A DNA stretch of 64,000 bases from Flaviflexus ciconiae (GTDB lineage Bacteria; Actinomycetota; Actinomycetes; Actinomycetales; Actinomycetaceae). This document shows positions 21,818-31,486 of this stretch, piece after piece; the stretch's first letter is position 1, and every line of letters begins with the position of its first letter. Position numbers and translations under genes: made by a program. The DNA lies in assembly GCF_003971195.1 (NCBI RefSeq), contig NZ_CP034593.1, positions 1,984,001 through 2,048,000 of the forward strand. Direction: 5' to 3'. The notes beneath the pieces were generated by a model. It was not told the DNA's origin. It made no database searches and saw nothing but the letters and a program-made list of their open reading frames with translations.

Positions 21818-23512
21818 ATGACGCGTCTAGTGAACGTTCCTGAAGATTTTCCCGCAGAGTCGCTTCGCGGCTTCGTTCTCGCGAACAAGCGGTACGTGAA
21901 GCCCGTCTACGGTGGCGTGGTCCGTTCGACCGCGACACGTGACGGCAAGGTTGCTGTTGTGTACGGCGGTGGCTCCGGCCACTACCCGGCCTTCGCTGGC
22001 TGGGTCGGTCAGGGCTTTGCCGATGGTGCCGTGTGCGGCAACATTTTCTCCTCCCCATCAGGAGCACAGGCCTACTCGGTCCTGAAAGCAGCCGACCGGG
22101 GTGCCGGTGTTCTTATTGGTTTTGGTAACTACGCAGGCGACGTCCTCCACTTCGGCCAGGCCATTGAGCGCCTTCGTGCCGAGGGTATTGATGCAGACAC
22201 TCTGGTTGTCACGGATGACATTGCTTCCGGTTCGAAGGATGAACTGGAGAAGCGCCGCGGTATTGCCGGTGACTTCCCGACCTTCAAGATTGCTTCTGCC
22301 GCGGCAGAGGCAGGTAAGGACTTCGAGGAGGTCAAGCGCGTCTTCGCCAAGGCAAACGACGCGACCCGTTCCTTCGGCGTAGCTTTCGACGGCTGTACTC
22401 TTCCCGGTGCCGATGGACCGCTGTTCACCGTCCCGGAGGGGAAGATGGCGATCGGTCTCGGCATTCACGGTGAACCCGGCGTTGACGAAGCACCTCTTGG
22501 TACGGCCAACGAGGTCGCTAAGACCCTCGTTGATGGTCTGCTCGAGGAACGTCCCGAGGGCGCGAACCGCGTTGTCGCCATGGTCAACGGCCTGGGTGAC
22601 ACGAAGTACGAGGAGCTGTTCATTGTCGCCGGTGCAGTCCACGACCTCCTGGAAGAGGCAGGCATTGTCGTTGAAGACCTGGAGTCGGGCGAGTTCGTGA
22701 CTTCTTTGGACATGGCAGGCATTTCCCTCACCCTGACCTGGGTTGATGACGAGCTCCTTGAGTACTGGAACGCACCGTGCGATTCCCCTGCCTACCGCAA
22801 GGGCTCTGTCAAGCAGGTTGAGCGCGACGATGCGGTTCTCAACAACGAGGCCGCGAAGGTCACCGTCACCGAGACCGGATCTGAAGCTTCCCAGGCCGCC
22901 GCATCCAAGGCCGCAGATCTCCTTGGTGAGATCGCCACCATGCTCGAATCTAAGAAGGACGAGCTGGGTGAACTGGACGCCGTTGCTGGCGACGGTGACC
23001 ACGGCATTGGCATGGAGAATGGTTCCCGCGCAGCCGCTAAGGCAGCCCAGGCACTGGTTGCTGATGGTGCTGGCCTGTCGACCACCCTGGCCGCTGCGGG
23101 TGACGCGTGGTCCGATCGTGCTGGCGGCACCTCGGGTGCTCTCTGGGGCGCTATCCTCACCTCGTTCGGCGCGGCCCTTGGTAACGAGGATGCTCCGACC
23201 GAGAACAAGCTTGTCGAAGCAGTGGTTGCGGCTCGGGAAGCAGTTCAGCGACTCGGTGGTGCAGAGGTGGGCGACAAGACTCTTGTTGACGCCCTCGTTC
23301 CGCTCACCGAAGCCCTGACGACCACCGAGGGTGACCTCAAGACCAAGGCAGAGGCCGCTCTAAAGGCAGGCGAAGAAGGCGCATCCTCCACCACGGACCT
23401 TGTCGCCAAGGTTGGTCGCGCCCGCCCGCTCGGCCAGAAGTCCGTCGGCACCCCCGATCCGGGAGCTATCTCCCTCGTCGAGGTCGCACGCGTCCTCCTC
23501 GGAGCTCTCTAA
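21818..23512 (+). CDS. Dihydroxyacetone kinase family protein (DhaK-DhaL fusion)
   Basis: ATP-dependent kinase of 564 residues with the two domains fused. The N-terminal DhaK domain (1-330) carries VYGGGSGHYPAFAG and the region of the covalent substrate histidine in GLGIHGEPGVDE. The C-terminal DhaL domain (about 370-564) carries LDAVAGDGDHGIGM and DRAGGTSGALWG for ATP and Mg2+. It phosphorylates a short ketose; dihydroxyacetone is the default guess. Erythrulose kinases share the same fused layout, so the sugar is uncertain. It is transcribed alone from a promoter surrounded by palindromes. The ATG is preceded by AAGGAAGAGCA. Confidence 0.88.
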   Translation: MTRLVNVPEDFPAESLRGFVLANKRYVKPVYGGVVRSTATRDGKVAVVYGGGSGHYPAFAGWVGQGFADGAVCGNIFSSPSGAQAYSVLKAADRGAGVLIGFGNYAGDVLHFGQAIERLRAEGIDADTLVVTDDIASGSKDELEKRRGIAGDFPTFKIASAAAEAGKDFEEVKRVFAKANDATRSFGVAFDGCTLPGADGPLFTVPEGKMAIGLGIHGEPGVDEAPLGTANEVAKTLVDGLLEERPEGANRVVAMVNGLGDTKYEELFIVAGAVHDLLEEAGIVVEDLESGEFVTSLDMAGISLTLTWVDDELLEYWNAPCDSPAYRKGSVKQVERDDAVLNNEAAKVTVTETGSEASQAAASKAADLLGEIATMLESKKDELGELDAVAGDGDHGIGMENGSRAAAKAAQALVADGAGLSTTLAAAGDAWSDRAGGTSGALWGAILTSFGAALGNEDAPTENKLVEAVVAAREAVQRLGGAEVGDKTLVDALVPLTEALTTTEGDLKTKAEAALKAGEEGASSTTDLVAKVGRARPLGQKSVGTPDPGAISLVEVARVLLGAL

Positions 23513-23566
23513 GAATGCAGACTCGATGATCGCAGGGAGCTTATGACAGCAATGAGCTAACAGTGA

Positions 23567-23601
23567 CAGTGGGCCCACGGACGGAATCCGTGGGCCCACT
23601 G
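23567..23601 (+). terminator. Terminator hairpin after the kinase gene
   Basis: Perfect 15-bp inverted repeat CAGTGGGCCCACGGA, five-base loop, complement. No clear T tract follows. It separates the kinase from the convergent Nudix gene. Confidence 0.7.
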
Positions 23602-23699
23602 CGTGAAGACTAAGAAGGAGATCAATCTTAGGGTTCAGTCCCCTCGAATGATCGGATTCTCCCTCCGAAAGATCAGCCTCCGTCACCCCTCTAGAAAGA

Positions 23700-24338
23700 T
23701 CAGCCCCGTTCTCGCCGGTATTCTTCCGGGACGATGATGGTGCGGTCGTGGTCCCATTCTTTTTCCCAGCCACCAACTTCCAGAAGACCATCAAGTAGGT
23801 GAGCCGTGAATCCCCATATAAATATGTCGCCAAGCTGGAAGGCCGGTCCCCGGTAGGGTCTGCCTGGAATGAGTGCAGTCATGCGAATATCGGGGTCCGC
23901 CAAGTATTCGAGTGTCGGCAGGTGAACGGAGTCGACCTCTGCCTCGTCGACCACGTCGGGGCGTTCGCCGGGCCCGATAACACCAATGATTGGGGTAACT
24001 GCATTTGATGATGCTGCAAGCGACAGGCCCGGGAGTTCCCCGAGAACCGAGACCCTTGTGGGTTCAAGCCCTACTTCTTCGTGGGCTTCCCGCAACGCAG
24101 CATCAACCGGGGTTTCGCCTTCTTCGAGGGAACCCCCCGGGAAGGAGACCTGGCCGGGATGAAAGCGCATGGTCAGAGCCCGCCTCGTGAGCACGATCCT
24201 GGTGTCATCCTCATCGGTGAGCGCCATGAGAACAGCGGACCGGCGGCCCCCGGTTCGTGCCCTCTCGAGCGGAATGGGGAGGGCACCGAACTTGTCAACG
24301 AGATCGTGAAAGCGGCTCATTGTTTCATTATGGTCCAT
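23700..24338 (-). CDS. Nudix hydrolase, probable CoA diphosphatase
   Basis: 212-residue Nudix enzyme. The Nudix box reads GGSLEEGETPVDAALREAHE plus EVGL, and just before it lies RFHPGQVSFPGG, which resembles the signature of the NUDT7/UPF0035 group that cleaves coenzyme A and acyl-CoAs to phosphopantetheine and 3',5'-ADP. The function is therefore likely CoA turnover, but substrate promiscuity in Nudix enzymes is common. ATG 24338 is given as the start. ATG 24320 is a fair alternative, because CATAAT six bases before it could be a -10 of a leaderless transcript. It is divergent from ldh. Confidence 0.83.
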   Translation of the reverse strand: MDHNETMSRFHDLVDKFGALPIPLERARTGGRRSAVLMALTDEDDTRIVLTRRALTMRFHPGQVSFPGGSLEEGETPVDAALREAHEEVGLEPTRVSVLGELPGLSLAASSNAVTPIIGVIGPGERPDVVDEAEVDSVHLPTLEYLADPDIRMTALIPGRPYRGPAFQLGDIFIWGFTAHLLDGLLEVGGWEKEWDHDRTIIVPEEYRRERG

Positions 24339-24397
24339 TGCCGCTGAGAAGAAGGGGACCGTCTTCTCTCAGCCCTTGGCGCGGCGGGCCGCTGTCG

Positions 24398-24412
24398 TAG
24401 ACAATGTGTCTA
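24398..24412. promoter_or_regulatory. Palindrome touching the ldh start codon
   Basis: Perfect inverted repeat TAGACA-ATG-TGTCTA ending on the A of the ldh ATG. A -35-like TTGGCG lies 16 bases upstream. It could be a -10/operator region of a leaderless ldh transcript. Confidence 0.4.
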
Positions 24413-25371
24413 TGACTGATACCGCCAGCACCACGAAGCTCTCGATCGTTGGAGCGGGATCCGTGGGATCCTCTCTTGCTTACGCCTCTCTCATCCGCGG
24501 CTCCGCCAACACTGTTGCCCTCTACGACCTCAACACCGAGAAGGTCGATGCCGAGGTCCTCGACCTTGCGCACGGAAGCCAGTACACCCAGGCCTCCCAG
24601 ATCATTGGTGGCTCCGATATTTCCTGCGTCGCAGGTTCCGACATTGTTGTCATCACTGCCGGTGCACGCCAGAAGCCCGGACAGTCTCGACTGGACCTGG
24701 CTGGCACGAATGTCGACATCTTGGGTTCTCTTATGCCGCAGTTGCTCGAGCAGGCCCCGAACGCGATCTACATGCTCGTCACGAACCCGTGCGATGTGCT
24801 GACCACGGCAGCCCTGAAGATCTCCGGTCTTCCCACCCACCGCGTGCTCTCCTCCGGAACGGTTCTTGACACGTCCCGCCTGCGCTGGCTGGTTGGCAAC
24901 AAGATCGGGATCTCGCCCCGTTCCGTGCACGCCATGATGGTGGGCGAGCACGGCGACACCGAGTTCGCACTCTGGTCTTCCGCCACGATTGGCCAGTCCC
25001 CGCTCCAGGATTGGAAAGACTCGGCAGGTAACCGCGTCTTCGACCGTGAGGTTCTCGATTCCCTCGAGCACGAAGTCATGAACTCCGCCTACAAGGTCAT
25101 TCAGGGTAAGGGCGCAACGAACTACGCAATCGGCGTTGCCGGTGCCCGAGTCGTGGAGGCGATCCTCCGCGACCAGAAGGCCGTCCTCCCCGTCTCAACC
25201 CTCTTGAACAACTACCACGGGATTTCCGACATCGCCCTGTCCGTCCCCTCGATCGTGGGCCGTGGCGGCGTTGAACGCACCCTGAACTTCCCCATGGACG
25301 ACATCGAAGAGGCGAAGCTCCACAAGTCCGCCGAGGCCCTCCTGTCCGTCCAGAAGTCCCTCGGAATCTAA
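24412..25371 (+). CDS. ldh: L-lactate dehydrogenase
   Basis: NAD-dependent 2-hydroxyacid dehydrogenase, 319 residues, interconverting pyruvate and L-lactate and so regenerating NAD+ in fermentation. Visible motifs: the Rossmann loop VGAGSVGSSLAYA at the N-terminus, the NPCDVLT segment, the catalytic region GEHGDTEFALWSSATI with the active-site His, and the substrate-binding arginine regions. Residue Gln is present in the ARQKPGQSRLDL loop, the position that favours pyruvate over oxaloacetate. The start is ATG 24412; an upstream in-frame codon at 24376 would add 12 unconserved residues and place the promoter inside the gene. Confidence 0.94.
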   Translation: MTDTASTTKLSIVGAGSVGSSLAYASLIRGSANTVALYDLNTEKVDAEVLDLAHGSQYTQASQIIGGSDISCVAGSDIVVITAGARQKPGQSRLDLAGTNVDILGSLMPQLLEQAPNAIYMLVTNPCDVLTTAALKISGLPTHRVLSSGTVLDTSRLRWLVGNKIGISPRSVHAMMVGEHGDTEFALWSSATIGQSPLQDWKDSAGNRVFDREVLDSLEHEVMNSAYKVIQGKGATNYAIGVAGARVVEAILRDQKAVLPVSTLLNNYHGISDIALSVPSIVGRGGVERTLNFPMDDIEEAKLHKSAEALLSVQKSLGI

Positions 25372-25518
25372 GCCTCCAAGACACTCACGGAGAGCCACGG
25401 AAAGTCACAGAATTAAGCTTCTCCTGAAGCTCCTCAGGATCTAACCGACAGTAGCTCTTTAGCGGAATAGAAGAACTTCCTTCAAAGTAAATTGTTCACA
25501 ACTAGTCCTTTCTCGTTC

Positions 25519-25562
25519 AGCGGCCGGGATTTTCCCGGCCGCTGACCTGTTAACAGGTCAGC
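25519..25562. terminator. Hairpin followed by a perfect 22-bp palindrome
   Basis: AGCGGCCGGG (25519-25528), loop ATTTT, complement to 25543 makes a GC-rich stem. Overlapping it by three bases, 25541-25562 is the perfect palindrome GCTGACCTGTT/AACAGGTCAGC. The first stem is a plausible ldh terminator. The second is long for a coincidence and could form an alternative stem or a protein-binding site. Elsewhere in 25372-25788 I see no gene. Confidence 0.6.
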
Positions 25563-25788
25563 TGTGACAAGGGTTGCGGGTCAGCATGCCATGAGAGACT
25601 CCACACCTGCTGGATACAGTACACAACTAATGATCTTCCGGGTTTCGTTGCTGGGCCGCACGTGCCCGCTGACGTATCGGATCGGTGAGCACGCCCGTAA
25701 GCTGGGGCGACATGATGCGCTCTCCTGACGGACACGCGTCCGATATGTCTCGTTCATTCTGATTTCATTCTGTTTTTCTACTCTAATT

Positions 25789-25812
25789 CAGAAACTCAAT
25801 ACATAGTTTCTG
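25789..25812. promoter_or_regulatory. Inverted repeat upstream of the large phosphoesterase
   Basis: CAGAAACT-8 nt-AGTTTCTG lies 19 bases before the GTG start, just upstream of the GAAGGAAG ribosome-binding site. It may be an operator or a 5' leader hairpin. Confidence 0.4.
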
Positions 25813-25830
25813 ATACAGAAGGAAGACATA

Positions 25831-28800
25831 GTGAAGAGTATTCGGCGCATACCGGGGGCTATTATGGCCGCGGGTACCGCAGGCGCTCTGACCTTGACCT
25901 TTGCGGGTCCGGTCGCAGCGCAGCCCAACACGACACCACCAACAACGATTACACGAGCACAGGAGCAGGACTCCCTGCCCCCGCTGATGATCACCGAGCT
26001 TGCCCCCGACCATGGCGGGGTTGATCATTTCGAGTTCATTGAGCTCCACAACACCACTGAATCCGCGATCTCCATGAACGACGCCGGATATTCACTCACT
26101 TACACCTCAGCGGATGATGGGGAAGTGGCTAGCACTGTCCTGTCTCCGCACGAGGGCGATGACATTATCATCGAGGCCGGAGAGACCGTTGTGCTCTGGC
26201 TGTCGCACGAGAACGGCAATGTTCGTTCCTTCGACTACACGGAAGCCGATTTCCGTGAAGAGTGGGGCATGGGAGAAGACGGCCGCGTTATCCGCATTGT
26301 CGGACAGAACGGCATGTCTAACTCCGGTGACCGCGGCGTTCAGGTCGTCAAGAACGGTGAGGTTGAGTCGTGGGCGTACTACGACGCCGACACGATCAGC
26401 ACCACCCAGACCGCCGAGTTCGCAATTCCCGCCGCCGATGCTGCGGATACTCGCAGGCTGAGGCAGATCGCAAACGAGCCGGGCGGAACCGCTGGCGCTG
26501 TTTCTCCCGAGCAGCTCGAGGCCCCGGAGCCCGAGGTTGCAGAAGAGGGTATTCCGGCTCTCATGATCACGGAGATCCTTCCGAACTCGACGAGCCACGA
26601 CAACTTCGAGTACTACGAGATTCACAACACGACCAACGAGACCATTAACGTTCTCGAGGACGGCTACTCGTTCCAGTACATTTACGTGAACTCGGACGAC
26701 ATGAGCCGCGACCTTCTGCACCCGGTTGAGGAGGGCGTTGATATCGTTCTTGAGCCCGGTGAGACCGCGGTTGCCTGGGTGTCCTACACCGCGAACAACA
26801 TTGACTCATTCTCCTACACGGAAGAGGACTTCCGTAACGAGTTCGGCATGGAGAACGACGCGCAGATCTTCCGCGTTGAAGCCGGTGGCATGGCCAACGG
26901 CGGCGACCGTGGCATCCGCGTCCTCAAGGACGGCGAGATCCAGTCCTGGTCGTACTACCCATCAGATTCCGTTGGTCCCGCAATGTCGGCCGACTTCGGT
27001 CTTCCCGAGGCTGACGCTCTTGAACCTAGGTCGATGAGGGTCCTGAACACCCTTGCCGATCCCTCCCCCGGTGTTGTTCATCCCGAGCAGCTCATGGATC
27101 CGGCGGACATCACGGAAGAGGAGCCGCTGCTTCCTCCGACTACCTCGGCCCCTCTGCTTGTCACCGAAGCTGTTGTTGACTCCACGAACGTGGGTTCCTC
27201 GGACGGCTACGAGTTCATTGAGATCGCGAACGCCACGAACGCACCGGTCGACTTCTCCGACTACGCCATCAACTACCTGTACCCGCTGGACGAGTTCACG
27301 AACTCGAACGCAACCGTGTGGCCGACGATCCCCTCGGATGCGGTCATTGCTCCGGGCGAGACACTCGTGTTCTGGATCAAGAACGGCCCGAACGATGAGC
27401 TGACCGCTGAAGACTTCAACACCTTCTACGGCGCAAATCTTGAGGCTGACACCGAGCTGCTCGAGATCTACGCGGGTGGCATGGCCAACGGCTCAGCCCG
27501 CGGCATCCAGATCCAGACCAACACCGGTCACATGGTGAACCGCGCCTACTACAACACGGGCTCGGAACGTGACGTTGTCACAAACCTTGGTCTCCAGTGG
27601 GGCGTTGACGAGGAGGACCTGCTCAAGCAGACCCTGCTCGGCTCGGACCACGCCACCCCCGGCACCGTGGCAGCACACCAGCTACCCGAGCCGCTCGTCA
27701 CCCCATCCTCCGACACAGCAGAGCCGGTTATCACCGACCTGACGGCCGACACGGTTCTTGCCGATCAGCCCTTCGAGTTCGTCTTCGAGGTGACCGATGA
27801 CATTCAGGTCAAGACCGTGACCGTCAGCGTTGTTTCCTCCGCCGGTGACGAGCCCCGCGTCATCAACCTGCTGGCCGATGGTGACCGCTACTCCTACGAG
27901 CTTCCCGCTGCCGACATCATCGGTAAGCGCTGGTACGAGTACTCGATCACCGTCTCCGACGGCACGAACTCCGTGACAACTGATCCGACCCAGGTCATGG
28001 TCGACGGCGTCGACATGTCCCCGGTCCGCCTCAGCGTCACTGACGATCAGTGGCTGAACGGCATTGTCGACCTCATTGCCACCACGAACACCGTGGATCG
28101 CGTTGCAGAGCTATCTGTTGACGGCACTGCCGTCGACACGAATGCTGCCCTCGAGTCCGCTCCCGTGTTTGCCATGGAAGTGACGGCTACCGACATGTTC
28201 TTCCGTAACGGCATTCTTGCTGGCGACGAAGTTCTAAGGATCTTCGAAGACGGCACGTACGAACGCGTCGAAACGATCTCCACCGCTGTTCCCCAGCGTC
28301 ACATCAACGAGGACGGCAACCTGGTTGTCAGCGTCTACGCTGGCACGAAGGCAGCCCCCGAAATCGATCTTGACGAGAACAACGACGATTTCCAGATCAA
28401 GGGCCTTCGACTTATTCTTCCCGATGGTAGGACGCTCACCCCGGTCGGCTACGACGATTCAGAAGAGTGGCTCCGCATGGGTGACTCCGCCGGCAAGCTC
28501 GACTACTACGACGCTGTCTTTGAGATCCCCGAGGACGCCTTCACGGGTCAGCTCCACGCCTGGGATACCACGGCAGTGGAAGACGGCGAGCACGTTATCG
28601 AAGCTGTTGAGGGCGAGGACTCCAAGTCCGCGACCGTCAACGTCGACAACACCGGCCCGTCAATCACCGTCACCGGTGTCGACGAGGGAGTTATGCAAGG
28701 CGAGTTCACGATCGAAGCCGAAGCAGTTGACTCCGGCATTGGCCTCGACGTTCTCACCGCTTCACTCGATGGTTCCGAGACCACGCTTCCGCACACGACG

Positions 28801-31365
28801 ACCTCGACCAAACTTGAGGCTGGCGAGCACACCCTAACCGTCTCGGCAACGGACCTGCTCGGCAACGCTTCCACGATGACCGTGTCGTTCGAGATCCCCG
28901 ATGAGGAGCCGACCGCGGCTGGCTTCACCCCGGCCGATGGCACCGAGGTTCCCGTTGGTGATGTCCTGCTGTCCGCAGAGATCACCGACCCGACGAACGA
29001 CCTTGTTGACGTCACCTTCTACGGTGGCGGCGCACCCGCCCTCGACTCCGAGATCCGCACCTCCTCGGGCACCGTCGTTGACGCTGCCACCACTGAGCGT
29101 GCAGAGGCGCAGCCTCTGACCGCTGACGAGGTTGAACAGTTTGGTAGCAAGGATGGACTGTCGAACGAGGTCGCATCGTTCAGCCAGTTCCCCTACCAGC
29201 TGTTCGAGGTTGATGTAGCTGACGACATGGTTGCTGGTTCGCAGGTCCGCGTGGCCTGGTCCGGCGAGGCCGACAGCGACGCACAGGTCATCCTGTACGC
29301 ACAGCGGCCCGATGCGAGCGGCTGGGACGAGATCGATCGTCACATTACCGGTGACGCCACCGAGTCGTTCACGCTGTCCGCTCTGATCGACGCCGAAGAG
29401 TACGAGGCGGATGGGTCCGTGACCCTTCTCGTTCAGCACTCCGAGGGCTACGCAGGTCAGGACCTGACAACCCGCGACAGTGCGGTTGTGAAGAACAACG
29501 AGGAGGACCGTGACCGGTCCACCTACGACTTCACTCTCGCCTGGGAGTCTGACACGCAGTACTACAACGAGCAGTACTTCGACCACCAGGTCGCAATCCA
29601 TGACTTCGTGCTTGAACAGCGCGAGAACATGAACATCCAGTACCTGTTCCACACGGGTGACATTGTCGATGACTACGACCAGATGTACCAGTGGGAGCAT
29701 GCCGATCCGCAGTATGCTCGCCTCGATGAGGCAGGCCTGCCCTACGGCGTTCTCGCAGGTAACCACGATGTGGGACAGAACCTCGAGGACTACTCGATCT
29801 ACTCGCAGTTCTTCGGTGAAGACCGTTTCGCCGATAACCCGTGGTACGGCGGTTCCTACCGGGACAACCGCGGTCACTACGACCTGTTCTCCGCCGGCGG
29901 GATCGACTTCATTGTTGTCTCGATGGGTTGGGGACCGAATGACGAGTCCATTGCCTGGATGAACGAGGTACTGGCGCAACACCCGGACCGCGTTGCTTTC
30001 ATCAACCTGCACGAGTACATGCTGACCACCGGTGGCCTTGGCCCGATCCCGCAGCAGATCCTCGATGAGGTTGTGGCAACGAACCCGAATGTTCAGGTTG
30101 TCATGTCCGGTCACTACCATGACGCTCACACCCGTTACGATTCGTTCGATGATGATGGTGATGGCGTAAACGACCGTACCGTTACGTCGATGCTGTTCGA
30201 CTACCAGGGTCTGCCGGAGGGCGGCCAGGGCTTCCTGCGCCTCCTCCACTTCGATAACGAGAACCAGGAAGTCAACGTCCGCACATACTCGCCGTCGCTC
30301 GACCAGTACAACTCGGACGATGCGTCGCTCGTTGGTCCCCCGGAGGACCCGGACCTGTACCAGGACTTCGTCCTCTCCTACGACCTGCTCGACATCGCTC
30401 CTGCCGAGCGCGTCCTCTCAACCGACTCCTTCACCGTCGAGGTCCTCACCGACCACGAAATCGGCACCGTCGAAGACCTGGAAACCCCCGGTACCGCTTC
30501 GGTGACGTGGGAAGACCGCGTTGAAGGCGAGCACTACTGGTACGTCCGCACCGTCGACGAGCACGGAGCTGAGAACATCTCCCCCGTTCTCACGTTCACG
30601 GCAGTCGAAGAGGACGACACCGATCCCACGGATCCCACTGATCCGACAGATCCGACCGATCCGAAGCCGACCGTTCCCTCCGGCAACGCCTTCCTTCTCA
30701 TTAATGACTGGTCTTCGACCGGCCACGAGGTTGGTTTCGCTTACGGACAGGTCGGTGACGAAGTCATCGTGGGTGACTGGGACGGTAACGGCACTGACAC
30801 CCTTGGTGTTCACCGCGGTAAGACGTTCTACCTCAACAACACTCTTGAGGGTGGCGAAGCTGATGTCGAGTTCCGTTACGGACGCGAAGGCGACGAGATT
30901 CTCGTTGGCGATTGGGATGGTGACGGCGTCGATACTCTCGGTGTTCGTCGTGGTGACACATTCTTCCTGAAAAACTCCCTCGCGGGCGGTAACGCTGACG
31001 AAGAGTTCCACTACGGCCGGGTCGCTGACGAGGTTCTCGTTGGCGACTGGGACGGAAACACCACGGACACAATAACGGTCCGCCGCGGACATACCTACTT
31101 CGTCAACAACGTTCTCGTTGACGGTAAGGCAGAGACGGAGTTCCGTTACGGCCGGGACGGGGACGTTGCCCTCGCAGGTGACTTCGACGGCGACGGTTCC
31201 GACACGATCGCACTGCGTCGCGGACACACCTACTACATCAACAACGCCCTCGCGGGCGGAGATATTGAAGAGATCCTCAACTACGGCCGCGATTCCGATC
31301 GCGCCATCGTTGGTGACTGGGATGGTGACGGGATCGATACCCCCGGCGTTAACCGCGCTAACTAG
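25831..31365 (+). CDS. Giant secreted metallophosphoesterase with three lamin-tail domains and C-terminal repeats
   Basis: 1,844 residues. A signal peptide (KSIRR charged region, Ala/Gly-rich core, cleavage near VAAQP) directs export. Three lamin-tail (LTD) domains begin near residues 52, 244 and 441, each opening with a hydrophobic MITE/VTE strand and FEFIEL-type motif. Ig-like stretches follow. A calcineurin-like phosphoesterase spans about 1234-1450, with metal ligands in SDTQYY, HTGDIVDD, AGNHDVGQN and SGHYHDAHT. An acidic DPTDPTDPTDP linker precedes five 45-residue GDWDG repeats. No LPxTG is present, so it is probably released or held by the repeats. The substrate is unknown; extracellular nucleotides or phosphodiesters are possible. 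GTG 25831 is the start. Confidence 0.88.
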   Translation: MKSIRRIPGAIMAAGTAGALTLTFAGPVAAQPNTTPPTTITRAQEQDSLPPLMITELAPDHGGVDHFEFIELHNTTESAISMNDAGYSLTYTSADDGEVASTVLSPHEGDDIIIEAGETVVLWLSHENGNVRSFDYTEADFREEWGMGEDGRVIRIVGQNGMSNSGDRGVQVVKNGEVESWAYYDADTISTTQTAEFAIPAADAADTRRLRQIANEPGGTAGAVSPEQLEAPEPEVAEEGIPALMITEILPNSTSHDNFEYYEIHNTTNETINVLEDGYSFQYIYVNSDDMSRDLLHPVEEGVDIVLEPGETAVAWVSYTANNIDSFSYTEEDFRNEFGMENDAQIFRVEAGGMANGGDRGIRVLKDGEIQSWSYYPSDSVGPAMSADFGLPEADALEPRSMRVLNTLADPSPGVVHPEQLMDPADITEEEPLLPPTTSAPLLVTEAVVDSTNVGSSDGYEFIEIANATNAPVDFSDYAINYLYPLDEFTNSNATVWPTIPSDAVIAPGETLVFWIKNGPNDELTAEDFNTFYGANLEADTELLEIYAGGMANGSARGIQIQTNTGHMVNRAYYNTGSERDVVTNLGLQWGVDEEDLLKQTLLGSDHATPGTVAAHQLPEPLVTPSSDTAEPVITDLTADTVLADQPFEFVFEVTDDIQVKTVTVSVVSSAGDEPRVINLLADGDRYSYELPAADIIGKRWYEYSITVSDGTNSVTTDPTQVMVDGVDMSPVRLSVTDDQWLNGIVDLIATTNTVDRVAELSVDGTAVDTNAALESAPVFAMEVTATDMFFRNGILAGDEVLRIFEDGTYERVETISTAVPQRHINEDGNLVVSVYAGTKAAPEIDLDENNDDFQIKGLRLILPDGRTLTPVGYDDSEEWLRMGDSAGKLDYYDAVFEIPEDAFTGQLHAWDTTAVEDGEHVIEAVEGEDSKSATVNVDNTGPSITVTGVDEGVMQGEFTIEAEAVDSGIGLDVLTASLDGSETTLPHTTTSTKLEAGEHTLTVSATDLLGNASTMTVSFEIPDEEPTAAGFTPADGTEVPVGDVLLSAEITDPTNDLVDVTFYGGGAPALDSEIRTSSGTVVDAATTERAEAQPLTADEVEQFGSKDGLSNEVASFSQFPYQLFEVDVADDMVAGSQVRVAWSGEADSDAQVILYAQRPDASGWDEIDRHITGDATESFTLSALIDAEEYEADGSVTLLVQHSEGYAGQDLTTRDSAVVKNNEEDRDRSTYDFTLAWESDTQYYNEQYFDHQVAIHDFVLEQRENMNIQYLFHTGDIVDDYDQMYQWEHADPQYARLDEAGLPYGVLAGNHDVGQNLEDYSIYSQFFGEDRFADNPWYGGSYRDNRGHYDLFSAGGIDFIVVSMGWGPNDESIAWMNEVLAQHPDRVAFINLHEYMLTTGGLGPIPQQILDEVVATNPNVQVVMSGHYHDAHTRYDSFDDDGDGVNDRTVTSMLFDYQGLPEGGQGFLRLLHFDNENQEVNVRTYSPSLDQYNSDDASLVGPPEDPDLYQDFVLSYDLLDIAPAERVLSTDSFTVEVLTDHEIGTVEDLETPGTASVTWEDRVEGEHYWYVRTVDEHGAENISPVLTFTAVEEDDTDPTDPTDPTDPTDPKPTVPSGNAFLLINDWSSTGHEVGFAYGQVGDEVIVGDWDGNGTDTLGVHRGKTFYLNNTLEGGEADVEFRYGREGDEILVGDWDGDGVDTLGVRRGDTFFLKNSLAGGNADEEFHYGRVADEVLVGDWDGNTTDTITVRRGHTYFVNNVLVDGKAETEFRYGRDGDVALAGDFDGDGSDTIALRRGHTYYINNALAGGDIEEILNYGRDSDRAIVGDWDGDGIDTPGVNRAN
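30754..31350 (+). repeat. Five in-frame 45-codon repeats (GDWDG type)
   Basis: Units with GDWDG or GDFDG at about 30772, 30907, 31042, 31177 and 31311, so the period is about 135 bp. Each unit also contains an RRG-T-Y/F-NN-L-GG segment. The same kind of repeat ends many exported actinobacterial hydrolases, where it is thought to help hold the protein at the cell surface. Confidence 0.85.
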
Positions 31366-31412
31366 CAAACTAACGAAAACTGGGAGACCAGTACGTTAGG
31401 TAGCTAAGTCAG

Positions 31413-31447
31413 ATGTTCCCCCGAGGCAATCGCCTCGGGGGGAACAT
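31413..31447. terminator. Terminator hairpin after the phosphoesterase
   Basis: ATGTTCCCCCGAGGC, loop AATC, complement with one bulged G. Lies between convergent genes. Confidence 0.75.
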
Positions 31448-31486
31448 TCATTATCAGGCCTTCAGCCCGCTCAGCTCGTTGTTCGA

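Noticed and set aside
28834..30249. 471-codon minus-strand frame inside the large phosphoesterase gene
   Set aside because: Overlaps conserved phosphoesterase motifs on the plus strand and encodes nothing recognisable.
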